DNA of 64,000 nt from Desulfuromonadaceae bacterium (GTDB lineage Bacteria > Desulfobacterota > Desulfuromonadia > Geobacterales > Pseudopelobacteraceae). Below the pieces are notes generated by a model, which did not search any database, was not told where the DNA came from, and saw only the letters and a program-made list of their open reading frames with translations. Below, piece by piece: positions 33,172 through 41,372 of this stretch. A program made the translations under genes and the position numbers. Numbering within the stretch: position 1 is the first letter of the stretch; each line of letters starts with the position of its first letter. Where the stretch lies: NCBI GenBank assembly GCA_028687585.1, contig JAQTZV010000005.1:1-64000 (forward strand), written 5' to 3'.

Positions 33172-33666
33172 TTATAGATCAGGTTTTTTCTTACGCATCT
33201 GGCGCATATACACATCGCCGCTGCGAGTACAAAAAAACAGTTTGCGCCCCAGCAGACCACCAGTATCCCGGGCAGTGACACTGAATCCAAGCGATTTCAG
33301 CTCCTCCTCGGCTTTCGAGACATTCTGGTCACCGATGGTGAGTCGGCTCGGATCATTCGCCCTGACGTCCAGCACCTGTGCACCGCCGAAAAGTTTTACC
33401 ACCAGATCACTTCCAATACCGTATTCGAGAATTTTATTGTGAATGTGTCGTAACGCAGTATCAACATAGCGAAAATCATTATCCCGGCCGGTATTTTCCG
33501 GCAGCATGGCATGACAAATGGCTCCAAAACCACGGGAGGCAGAAAATATGGTGACCGCCACACACGATCCTAAAACGGTTGAAATCAGCATCGGAGTACG
33601 TGTTATCATAACTTCGCCCGGTTTGAGATAAATATGCTGCGTATGTGAGGCGATAAGAGTTTTCAT
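33172..33666 (-). CDS. cheD: CheD receptor deamidase (second copy)
   Basis: A 164-residue deamidase with the catalytic Cys in [13 protein letters not shown] (about residue 35) and His in AICHAMLP (about 52). It differs enough from the copy at 29775-30266 not to be a recent tandem duplicate. It lies between cheR and cheB, the more usual cheD position. Two CheD proteins may serve different receptor sets. Confidence 0.92.
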   Translation of the reverse strand: MKTLIASHTQHIYLKPGEVMITRTPMLISTVLGSCVAVTIFSASRGFGAICHAMLPENTGRDNDFRYVDTALRHIHNKILEYGIGSDLVVKLFGGAQVLDVRANDPSRLTIGDQNVSKAEEELKSLGFSVTARDTGGLLGRKLFFCTRSGDVYMRQMRKKKPDL

Positions 33667-33688
33667 AGGGTGCAGGGCGCCCCTGACA

Positions 33689-34555
33689 TCACTTCCGGTA
33701 CACCGTTGAAGCTACTGCCTTAAAATCAACATCCAGCCCGCTTAATGTTTCTGAATGCCCGATAAACAGATAGCCGCCAGGTCTCAGTTGCTTATAAAAC
33801 TTCTTCATCAGGGTCTGTTGGGTTGGTTTGTCAAAGTAGATAACTACATTGCGGCAGAAGATAATGTCCATTTTTTCAGAAAGACCAAAATCATCATCCA
33901 TAAAATTAATACGTTTAAAAGTAACCAGTGAACGTACGGCAGAGGAGATCCGCACAAGAGACTTTGATTTCTCCCGACTGCGCGTCAGATATTTTTTTTT
34001 CAGGTTCAATGGAATGGGATCGGTTCGTTCTTCAGGATAGATGCCTGTTTTTGCTGTCTGCAAAACTTGCGTACAGATATCTGAAGCGGTGATGGCGGCT
34101 CTGAAATTGGGGCGGCCGGCAGCAAACTCGGAAAGCACGATGGCCAGGGTATATGGTTCTTCACCGGTTGAACAACCGGCACTCCAAATCCGGACCGGAT
34201 CTCGCAAAACATCTCCTCGATCCAGAAGAACGTTCGGCAATGCCGTTTTTACCATAAATTCAAAATGGCCGGATTCACGAAAAAAATCCGTTTTGTTAGT
34301 AGTCACGACATCAATCAAATGGATAAGTTCGGTCGAACGTCCCTCACTACTAAAGACAAAGTCACCGTATTCCTCAAATGAGTGAATAGCATTTGCCTTC
34401 AGCCGTTTCTGCAACCGAGCTTCAAGCATGGTCTTCTTGACGTGCGGCATTTTAATGCCGACATTATCGTAAATAAAGGTGCTGAATCGATTAAACTGCT
34501 TGTCGGACAGAGTAGCCGGCAGGCGGGGAGTCATGTTGTCATGGGGGTTTGCCAC
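33689..34555 (-). CDS. cheR: CheR chemoreceptor methyltransferase
   Basis: A 288-residue S-adenosylmethionine-dependent methyltransferase. It has the N-terminal helical domain, the SAM site AGCSTGEEPYTLA, and FCRNVVIYFD. It methylates receptor glutamates. The GTG start at 34555 has GGAGGAA in front and overlaps the cheA stop by one base. Two proteins in the cluster end in pentapeptides fitting the CheR tether pattern (37393-39204 and 41373-43052). Confidence 0.94.
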   Translation of the reverse strand: MANPHDNMTPRLPATLSDKQFNRFSTFIYDNVGIKMPHVKKTMLEARLQKRLKANAIHSFEEYGDFVFSSEGRSTELIHLIDVVTTNKTDFFRESGHFEFMVKTALPNVLLDRGDVLRDPVRIWSAGCSTGEEPYTLAIVLSEFAAGRPNFRAAITASDICTQVLQTAKTGIYPEERTDPIPLNLKKKYLTRSREKSKSLVRISSAVRSLVTFKRINFMDDDFGLSEKMDIIFCRNVVIYFDKPTQQTLMKKFYKQLRPGGYLFIGHSETLSGLDVDFKAVASTVYRK

Positions 34556-36663
34556 TAAGATTCCTCCACCGACTGCAGAAGCACACCCATATCCAGTATC
34601 AAGGCAACTGTGCCGTCACCCAGGATGGTGGCGCCTGAGACACCCTTGACATCGCGGTACATCTTGCCAAGCGATTTAATGACGGTCTGGTGTTCACCCA
34701 CGACGTGATCAACTACAAAACCAACCTTGGTTCCATGAATATCGGCAATGACGATCTGCTCGATGTCAGGTTGTTGATCGGTGATGCAAAAGTGTTGGCG
34801 CAACGGGATGTACGGGATTATAGCACCGCGAACATTAGCCAGATTGCGGCCATGCGAGTTTTTGATATCCTCCCTGGTCAGTTCAACACACTCCTCAACC
34901 GCCGCCAGCGGAAGCACGAAGTGATCTTTACCGATCTTGACCAGCAGGCTGTCGATGATGGCAAGGGTCAGCGGGATTTTGAGGGTGATGGTCGTGCCGC
35001 TACCCTGCACACTGTCTACACCGATTGTTCCGCGTAAACCATCGATACCCCTCTTAACAACGTCCATCCCCACCCCGCGCCCGGAGACGCTGGTTACCTT
35101 TTCGGCGGTCGAGAAACCGGGGGCAAAAATTTGTGCATATATTTCCCTGTCTGAGACATCCGCCGTGGCCGAGATAAGGCCTCTCTCTACCGCTTTGGCG
35201 CGAATGCGGTCCCGATCGAGACCGGCTCCGTCGTCTCGAATGGTCACCAGCACCGAGTCTCCGGAGTGTTCGGCTCCCAGATAGACCGTACCACGTGAAG
35301 TTTTACCGGCCGCCTTCCGGGCTTCAGGCATTTCGATACCATGATCGATGCTGTTCCGTATGATGTGCACCAGCGGATCGTTAAGCTTTTCGATAACGGT
35401 CTTGTCCAGTTCGGTATCAGCGCCGAAAGTTTCCATTTCGATCTCCTTGCCGAGTTCACTGGAGAGGTCACGGACGAGGCGTTTGAATTTACTGAAGGTA
35501 CTGCCGATCGGCAGCATCCTGATGTTGAGGGCGGTATCTCTGAGTTCGTTGGTGAGACGCTCCACCTCTTCTGATATGGCAATAAAAGTAGCGTCGCCAC
35601 CAGCCATGGAAACCTGGGAGAGGTGCGCCTGTACGGTGACCATCTCACCAACCAGGTTGATGAGCTGATCGAGACGTTCGGCCGGAACGCGGATACTGGC
35701 GGCCGCTTCCACCTGCGGCGTCTCACTCCGCTCTTTGCGAACGCTTTTGACATGCTGCTGTTCAACAAGGGCTGATTGGACTTTTTCTGGAGAGACAATC
35801 CCCTGTTCCACCAGCAGCTCTCCGAAGCGTTTCTGCAACGTCAGGACTTTCTGCATTTCGACCGGAGAGAGGTCTCCACGTTCAACGAGGATGTCGCCCA
35901 GTTTCTTGTAACCCTGATCTTTGTCTATTAAACCACTTTTATCGATCAGTTCAATTCTGATATCGCAGTCATCCTCGACAAAGATGAAAACGTCCTTTAT
36001 AGCGTCCTCTCCACGAGTCGTCGTCAGGATGACGTCCCAGTAAATATAACAATTTTCACCAACGAGGCTGTCGAGCGGAGGAATTTCATCGAACTGGGCG
36101 ACAACATGTGCTGTCCCTAGATCACGAAGCTCATTAACCAGAGAGAGCGGATTGGTACCGCACATGAGGATATTCGTCGCAGGACGGAAGCGGATGCGCC
36201 AGGTGCTTTCATTGGCCAGTTCTTCTTCTGACACTGGCGGAAGGTTTATTACCGGTACGTCGCTGGAACCTTTTTGCGGCATTTCGATCTGCGGCACCAG
36301 TTGGCGCAGCCCGGCGATAATCTCGTCACCATCGCTACGGTCAACTTCTTCTCCGAGCGGGCAGCTGAGAAGGTACGTGATGTGATCCCGGGATTTGAGT
36401 GTCAGGTCAAGCAGACGCTTGGTGACAATCATCTTGCCGTTACGTACCATATCGAAGACGGTTTCGACTTCGTGGGTGAAAGAGGCGATCTCATCAAACC
36501 CGAACATGGCTCCTGAGCCTTTGATTGTGTGCATGGCCCGGAAGACCCGGTTGATCAGCTCGTTGTCATCAGGTGTCTCTTCAAGATCGAGCAGAGAAGT
36601 TTCCAGTTCAGCAAGCAGTTCACCGGCTTCCTCACGATACGTTGCAATGGCTTCTTCCATCAT
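34555..36663 (-). CDS. cheA: Chemotaxis histidine kinase CheA with MshEN-like linker repeats
   Basis: A 702-residue kinase from the ATG at 36663 (GGGGTGAG upstream). The HPt (P1) domain has His45 in AMHTIKGSG. A P2-like domain follows (about 155-240). The linker at about 253-302 holds two 24-residue repeats fitting KLGxxLVxxGxLxxxxMxxxLxxQ and RFGxxLVxxGxVxxxxVxxALxxQ, like the c-di-GMP-binding MshEN repeats but separated by one residue instead of five. Dimerisation, ATPase (NDPLVHIIRNSIDHGIE, DDGAGLD, GRGVGMDVV) and CheW-like domains complete it. Ligand binding by the repeats is inference. Confidence 0.95.
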   Translation of the reverse strand: MMEEAIATYREEAGELLAELETSLLDLEETPDDNELINRVFRAMHTIKGSGAMFGFDEIASFTHEVETVFDMVRNGKMIVTKRLLDLTLKSRDHITYLLSCPLGEEVDRSDGDEIIAGLRQLVPQIEMPQKGSSDVPVINLPPVSEEELANESTWRIRFRPATNILMCGTNPLSLVNELRDLGTAHVVAQFDEIPPLDSLVGENCYIYWDVILTTTRGEDAIKDVFIFVEDDCDIRIELIDKSGLIDKDQGYKKLGDILVERGDLSPVEMQKVLTLQKRFGELLVEQGIVSPEKVQSALVEQQHVKSVRKERSETPQVEAAASIRVPAERLDQLINLVGEMVTVQAHLSQVSMAGGDATFIAISEEVERLTNELRDTALNIRMLPIGSTFSKFKRLVRDLSSELGKEIEMETFGADTELDKTVIEKLNDPLVHIIRNSIDHGIEMPEARKAAGKTSRGTVYLGAEHSGDSVLVTIRDDGAGLDRDRIRAKAVERGLISATADVSDREIYAQIFAPGFSTAEKVTSVSGRGVGMDVVKRGIDGLRGTIGVDSVQGSGTTITLKIPLTLAIIDSLLVKIGKDHFVLPLAAVEECVELTREDIKNSHGRNLANVRGAIIPYIPLRQHFCITDQQPDIEQIVIADIHGTKVGFVVDHVVGEHQTVIKSLGKMYRDVKGVSGATILGDGTVALILDMGVLLQSVEES

Positions 36664-36667
36664 AGTC

Positions 36668-37033
36668 TCACCCCAGTACTTTCTTAACCACTGCAATCAA
36701 CTGCTCCGGTTTGAACGGTTTGACTATCCAGCCGGTGGCACCGGCGGCTTTGCCTTCGGCCTTTTTGGTGTCATTTGATTCGGTGGTCAACATGACGATC
36801 GGGATGAATTTGTTCAGGGTGCCGGCGCGAACCCCTTTGATGAGCCCGATGCCGTCCATATTCGGCATATTAAGGTCGGTCAGCAGCATATCGACCTTTT
36901 GCGTGGCCAATTTATTGAGCGCGTCCTTGCCGTCGACCGCTTCAACAACATCATAGCCGTTCTGTTTAAGGGTAAATGCCACCATCTGCCGAACACTGGC
37001 CGAATCGTCAGCCGACATAATTAACTTTGCCAT
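36668..37033 (-). CDS. cheY: CheY response regulator
   Basis: A 121-residue single-domain receiver. It has the acidic pair at 9-10, phospho-Asp53 in LLTDLNMPNMDG, Thr in VMLTTES, and Lys in WIVKPFKPE. It is immediately before cheA and is the most likely direct output of that kinase. GGAGG precedes the ATG, which overlaps the STAS gene's stop (TAATG). Confidence 0.95.
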   Translation of the reverse strand: MAKLIMSADDSASVRQMVAFTLKQNGYDVVEAVDGKDALNKLATQKVDMLLTDLNMPNMDGIGLIKGVRAGTLNKFIPIVMLTTESNDTKKAEGKAAGATGWIVKPFKPEQLIAVVKKVLG

Positions 37034-37380
37034 TAGTTAGTACCTCCAAACCAGATACAGGTAGAATCGTTGTTGTGCTTGCATACTGCGTGACGTTCAG
37101 CTCCGCTGCCGGCAATGATGTCCGTCAATGCCGGCGGCTGAGGTCCATGGTATGTAAAAATGGCGCCAAGTACCGCTGCACTTTTACAGGCTGAGCAGAG
37201 AATCTGCAGACCGGTGATATCGATCTCGACCGCCGGCTCAAATTCTATCGCAACATGTTTGGATGCTTCCAGTGCGTCGCGGATAATTTGTAAAAATTCT
37301 GCGGCGTTTTCAATCGTCAGGCGGTCGCCACTGGTGATAATAATGTTGCCCGTTTCACGGACTGAGCTGTTAAGTGGCAT
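37033..37380 (-). CDS. STAS-domain protein
   Basis: A 115-residue STAS (anti-anti-sigma-like) domain. The helix start EIDITGLQILCSA occupies the place where SpoIIAA carries its phosphorylated Ser; here a Thr follows the Asp-Ile. STAS proteins in chemosensory clusters are recurrent, but their partners are mostly unknown. It is coupled to cheY by a one-base overlap, so co-production with CheY is likely. Confidence 0.85.
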   Translation of the reverse strand: MPLNSSVRETGNIIITSGDRLTIENAAEFLQIIRDALEASKHVAIEFEPAVEIDITGLQILCSACKSAAVLGAIFTYHGPQPPALTDIIAGSGAERHAVCKHNNDSTCIWFGGTN

Positions 37381-37392
37381 ATTGGACTCCTG

Positions 37393-39204
37393 TTAAAACA
37401 AATCAAAGTTATCGCCGAATTCGGAATCATCCGGGGTATTGTTCTTCGTTGTCGTTTGTACTACGGCAGCTGTCTGGCCGCTGCGCTTGCGGGCAAGTGC
37501 CTCGTGAATATGACGTTCACTTTCCATGGTGTAATGTTCTTCCATATGCCGGAGGTTTTCCTTAAATTCGTTGCTGGCCGGCTCAATCTGACGCGACTGT
37601 GCAACAATCTGTTCGAGATCAGCAAGAACAGTACCCGACATTGCTTTTATTCGTTCATGAACATCCACACCGGCAGTGGCCTTCTCCACATCTTCTGTCA
37701 GGCTCAGTACCCGATCATTCAAACCGGAGAGGACGGCACGCATTTCTGTACTCATCTCTCCCATGCTGCGTAGAACAACTGACAGTTCTTCCTGAATTGT
37801 CGCAACGCGTGCACCAAGTTGATTCTCCTCATTTTCCGCCTGAGCCAGCAGATGCTCCGTTATTGAATGAATACCAGACAGAGTATCGGCAACAGCATCG
37901 GTGTGACGACCAGCCTCATCCGAGAGCCGCTTGATCGCCTCGGCCAAAACACCCAGCGCAGCCCCTTCTGGCCCGGTAAGCGCCGCCTTGACCTGCGCAT
38001 TAAGCGCGATAAGTTCAATTTCTGAACCGATTGCTTCTATATCGGTGACAAACGCAGCAATTTCATCAATTGTCTGAGCCACCTGTTTCATAGTGTCAGT
38101 CGTCTGCTGGTCAGCCCATGCGCATGATTTCAGCTCGGCCGTCACGGCGAGCATCCCCTGGCTCATAACATCCACAAACGAAGTGTCGGTCGTATCGGTT
38201 GAACCGGCAATAGACATACTCTCCTGGGCAATCACGGCTTGTTTTCTGGCGACCTCACGCAGGTTATCAATGATCGTACAAACAGCCGAATATAGCTCGC
38301 CCGAAGCAAATCGGAGCTGGGCTTCCTGCAGTTCGCAGACATCACCCGCTTCAACGATTACTCTGCGTACGCCGTTCTCCTCTGCCTCAGGCGCTGATGA
38401 ACCTGATAACTCACCGGAAAGTCGCTCCAATGCTTCGACAACATGTTCCAGCTGCTGGCGGGTCATGTCGTGCATCTGCATCGAAGAGACAACTTCACTG
38501 ATACTGCCGGTAACCTCACCAGAAATCATGGAAGCAGTACCGCCGAATAGGGTGCACCGTTCATTCACCGCGACAAGTGCCTGCAAGTTGCCGGCAGTAT
38601 CCCGGAGAATAGACGCCACCTTGGCGTCCTGTCCAGCCTCGTTTGAATTAACAGTGGCTACATTGACGGCAATCATAGTGGCCAGCAGATGGCGATGAGC
38701 CAGAATCGCAGCGGATTTTTCATGCACCTGATATGAAAGCTTTTCAACATCTTGTGCCAGATTAACGAAACCACTGCCGGTCTCTCCCAGGCGGGCACTT
38801 TCGATTTTTGTTGAGATGCTCAGCATGCGGAGCGATTTGTTCATCTTCTGAAAGCCTTCCATCGGCTCGGAAAGCTTATCGAGGAGCGCCTGCACCTGTT
38901 CAAGGGTAGTGCAGCTATCATTGCTGCGAATCCGGGCATTGGCTAAATATGCGTCCATATCTGCCATAATCTGCTCCAGGCGCGTTGTCAACGACACCAC
39001 ATTTTCACCGGAGACAACCGACACCAGCTGATTAGCCATTCCGGAAATATCCGCCGAACGCTGATAGAACGACTGCAACTGTGACCCGATCTGCAAAAAC
39101 TCGTCTTCCGTCGTACCGGCCATCTGCCGCAACGTATCAATAGCCGGAACAACAACATTATTCCAGTCGATCAGAGAAGAATTGTTCTGGTATTGCGACA
39201 TCAT
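37393..39204 (-). CDS. Soluble receptor-like coiled-coil protein with a CheR-tether-like C-terminus
   Basis: A 603-residue, almost wholly helical cytoplasmic protein with no membrane segment. Segments such as IGSEIELIALNAQVKAALTG and LSISTKIESARLG resemble the hairpin of methyl-accepting proteins, apparently twice. It lacks a clear canonical MCP signalling tip. It ends GDNFDLF; the last five residues (NFDLF) fit the pattern x-[HFYW]-x-x-[HFYW] of CheR-binding receptor tails, after a flexible linker. It lies between STAS and a CheY-like gene. It may be an unusual cytoplasmic receptor or a scaffold. ATG at 39204 chosen over an upstream TTG (AGGAT in front). Confidence 0.75.
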   Translation of the reverse strand: MMSQYQNNSSLIDWNNVVVPAIDTLRQMAGTTEDEFLQIGSQLQSFYQRSADISGMANQLVSVVSGENVVSLTTRLEQIMADMDAYLANARIRSNDSCTTLEQVQALLDKLSEPMEGFQKMNKSLRMLSISTKIESARLGETGSGFVNLAQDVEKLSYQVHEKSAAILAHRHLLATMIAVNVATVNSNEAGQDAKVASILRDTAGNLQALVAVNERCTLFGGTASMISGEVTGSISEVVSSMQMHDMTRQQLEHVVEALERLSGELSGSSAPEAEENGVRRVIVEAGDVCELQEAQLRFASGELYSAVCTIIDNLREVARKQAVIAQESMSIAGSTDTTDTSFVDVMSQGMLAVTAELKSCAWADQQTTDTMKQVAQTIDEIAAFVTDIEAIGSEIELIALNAQVKAALTGPEGAALGVLAEAIKRLSDEAGRHTDAVADTLSGIHSITEHLLAQAENEENQLGARVATIQEELSVVLRSMGEMSTEMRAVLSGLNDRVLSLTEDVEKATAGVDVHERIKAMSGTVLADLEQIVAQSRQIEPASNEFKENLRHMEEHYTMESERHIHEALARKRSGQTAAVVQTTTKNNTPDDSEFGDNFDLF

Positions 39205-39213
39205 AATCAAATC

Positions 39214-39612
39214 CTATTTCAGCAGATTGAGCTTGCGCAACTCATGTGCAAGCTTGTGTCTGCTGAGCGGCTTAACGATAAATGAATCGGCCTCACACTC
39301 ATTAAATGACCTGATAACCGTGTGTGGATCATCCAGGGCGGTTACCATAATTACCTTTACCCACAGTGCATGCGGAATATTCATTTTCCGCTCCAGAGCG
39401 CGTATGCACTGCAGCGCCTCCATACCGTCTACTTCCGGCATCATGATATCAAGAAAAATTGCATCATACGGACGCTTTGATTCATGTGCCAACATAAAAG
39501 AATCTATCGCTTCCTGACCGTTCACCGCGATGTCGCAGTCAAACTGAGGCGAGAGCAGCTCCTTCAATATGCGCCGGGACAGCAGATGATCTTCGGCAAT
39601 AAGACATTTCAC
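39214..39612 (-). CDS. Single-domain response regulator (CheY-like)
   Basis: A 132-residue receiver. Its pocket has Glu7-Asp8, phospho-Asp55 in AIFLDIMMPEVDG, Thr in MVTALDD, and Lys in FIVKPLS. No output domain is present. It lies 16 bases after the REC-kinase gene at 39629-40879 and may be its partner, or a second CheY for the array. Confidence 0.9.
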   Translation of the reverse strand: MKCLIAEDHLLSRRILKELLSPQFDCDIAVNGQEAIDSFMLAHESKRPYDAIFLDIMMPEVDGMEALQCIRALERKMNIPHALWVKVIMVTALDDPHTVIRSFNECEADSFIVKPLSRHKLAHELRKLNLLK

Positions 39613-39628
39613 AGGCGTTCTCCTTCTC

Positions 39629-40879
39629 TCATGGTGTACTGATTTTCAAGGTCACAACAAAACGACTGCCACCATCAGAAACGTGCTCGGCCCGAATAGT
39701 ACCGTTCAACAGCAGGGCATTCTGGCGGGCAATCGTGAGCCCAAGCCCTACACCTTCATAGCGACGGGATAAGGAACTGTCTACCTGATAGAATGGCTCA
39801 AAAATCTGTTCCAACATCCCCTCAGGAATTCCGATGCCACTGTCCGTCACGGTACAAACGAGCAAATCTCCTTCTTTCTGAGAAGAAACACGTGAAGCAT
39901 CAAGTGTTACTCCGCCATGCTTGGTAAACTTGAGAGCGTTGCCAAGCAAAATTTCAAACAGACGACTCATTTTTTCACGGTCAGACCAGATTTTTCGCGG
40001 CAAATCCTCTGCCATCTGCAGCGAAAGCGCAAGCCCTTTTCGCACAAATAGCGGATGGTTATCTGCAATGATTGCCCGTAGAAGGGCTTGGATATCTATC
40101 AGATCATGGGGAACGCTTCCGCCACTCTGAACATTTTGAGTAGTAAAAGATAACAATTGATTTATCAACGTCATCATACTGTCAGCCGACTGGCGGGCCA
40201 TGGCCAGATATTCAGCGGCAGCGCCGCTCAGCTTTTCTTCCCCCAATAACTCAAGTGAACCAATGACGCCATTCATTGGAGTACGCATTTCATGGGAAAC
40301 GGTCGACATAAAGGTATTTTTATCTGCAGCAGCTCTCTGAAGCGCTGTGCGGGCAAAATCAAGTTCCGCCATGGACGCCTTTAGCTCAGCTGTCCTCCGC
40401 GTCACGGTAACCTCAAGTTCAGCACGATAATTTTTTTCATTTTTCTGCATGGTGCGGTAGTTGATCGCCCGCAGCACTATTTTTCGCATGTAGTCAATAT
40501 CGAACGGCTTATGAACAAAATCAAAGGCGCCGTTTTTGATGGCGTTAACGGCCATCTGCAATTGAGCATGACCGGTCATGAGAATAACGGGGACGTCCGG
40601 CCAGGATTCATGCACCCGGCCCAAAAAGTCAATGCCATCCATACCCGGCATCATGACATCGCTGATTATAACATCATATTCATCCAAAGCCAGCAGTGTG
40701 GTGGCTTCAACAGCACTTTCGGCACACGTGATACAAAAATTGTTTTTACCAAAGCAGAGTGCCAACATTCGGCAAATTTCCGGTTCGTCATCCACAATCA
40801 GTATGCGGGGCATACGCTCATCTCCGGGCGATGTATGATCGGTCAGAGAAAAATCCTGCTGAATAATGCCCGACTTCAT
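39629..40879 (-). CDS. Cytoplasmic receiver-histidine kinase (REC-HisKA-HATPase)
   Basis: A 416-residue soluble kinase. The N-terminal receiver has Asp74 in IISDVMMPGMDG and Lys124. A coiled coil is followed by a DHp domain with [15 protein letters not shown] (His196), and an ATPase domain with LLGNALKFT, DSGIGIP and GVGLGLTI. Such REC-first kinases usually take input from another phosphorelay, perhaps the hybrid kinase at 26674-29778. It overlaps the following degenerate DHp gene by four bases. Confidence 0.9.
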   Translation of the reverse strand: MKSGIIQQDFSLTDHTSPGDERMPRILIVDDEPEICRMLALCFGKNNFCITCAESAVEATTLLALDEYDVIISDVMMPGMDGIDFLGRVHESWPDVPVILMTGHAQLQMAVNAIKNGAFDFVHKPFDIDYMRKIVLRAINYRTMQKNEKNYRAELEVTVTRRTAELKASMAELDFARTALQRAAADKNTFMSTVSHEMRTPMNGVIGSLELLGEEKLSGAAAEYLAMARQSADSMMTLINQLLSFTTQNVQSGGSVPHDLIDIQALLRAIIADNHPLFVRKGLALSLQMAEDLPRKIWSDREKMSRLFEILLGNALKFTKHGGVTLDASRVSSQKEGDLLVCTVTDSGIGIPEGMLEQIFEPFYQVDSSLSRRYEGVGLGLTIARQNALLLNGTIRAEHVSDGGSRFVVTLKISTP

Positions 40880-41229
40880 AATTTAGCGTCTCCAGAATTA
40901 TTTTCTGTAGAATCTATATCATTTTTTTTTCTTTTGTCACGTACTGAAACAGAGACAGGAGCCGAATTTGCCGTTTTCTCTTCTGCCGTGGCGACATGCA
41001 TCAACCGGTCGGACAGTACCGCCGCACGTTCCGCAGAGGTCCGTATAAGCGACACATACTGAATCAGCTCCTTGTTTCCAGGATCATCCTTGTCGATAAG
41101 GGAGCAGACACCCATAACCGTCGTCAGGATGTTGTTGAAATCGTCCGCCATTCCCTCCGCAAGTGCCACAATTTTTTGTGGCACCTTGGGAGAGCGTGGG
41201 GACATGTGTTTTTTGCGGAAGTTTTTCAT
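40876..41229 (-). CDS. Orphan DHp-domain remnant lacking His and ATPase domain
   Basis: About 117 residues. The centre, LAEGMADDFNNILTTVMG, is the NtrB-type DHp start, but the expected AHDFNN reads ADDFNN: the phospho-His is Asp (codon GAC at 41143-41145, one base from CAC). A second helix (IRTSAERAAVLSDRLM) completes a helical hairpin. No ATPase domain follows; the C-terminus is a charged tail. It may dimerise with, or inhibit, a kinase. The start is uncertain: ATG at 41229 and TTG at 41244 both lack a ribosome site, and a repeat element ends just upstream at 41255. Confidence 0.65.
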   Translation of the reverse strand: MKNFRKKHMSPRSPKVPQKIVALAEGMADDFNNILTTVMGVCSLIDKDDPGNKELIQYVSLIRTSAERAAVLSDRLMHVATAEEKTANSAPVSVSVRDKRKKNDIDSTENNSGDAKL

Positions 41230-41254
41230 AATGTCATGGGCCAAGAACGTTTTT

Positions 41255-41358
41255 GTAGGGGCGCGGTCTTAGACCCGCCCTGGAGAAACCGCCACATTCG
41301 TCGTGGTAACCATCAATAAAAACGTCAAAGTCTGGCGGGTCAATGACCGCGACCCTAC
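41255..41358. repeat. 104-bp MITE-like element with 25-bp imperfect terminal inverted repeats
   Basis: The left end GTAGGGGCGCGGTC (41255 on, to 41279) pairs with the right end (41334-41358). About 21 of 25 positions match, and the core is GCGGTC followed by GACCCGCC. The interior carries no gene. It fills nearly the whole gap between the MCP stop (41373) and the degenerate DHp gene. It looks like a small mobile or REP-type intergenic element. No second copy exists in the window, and target-site duplications are not evident. Confidence 0.6.
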
Positions 41359-41372
41359 TCTGTCCCCAGCCT

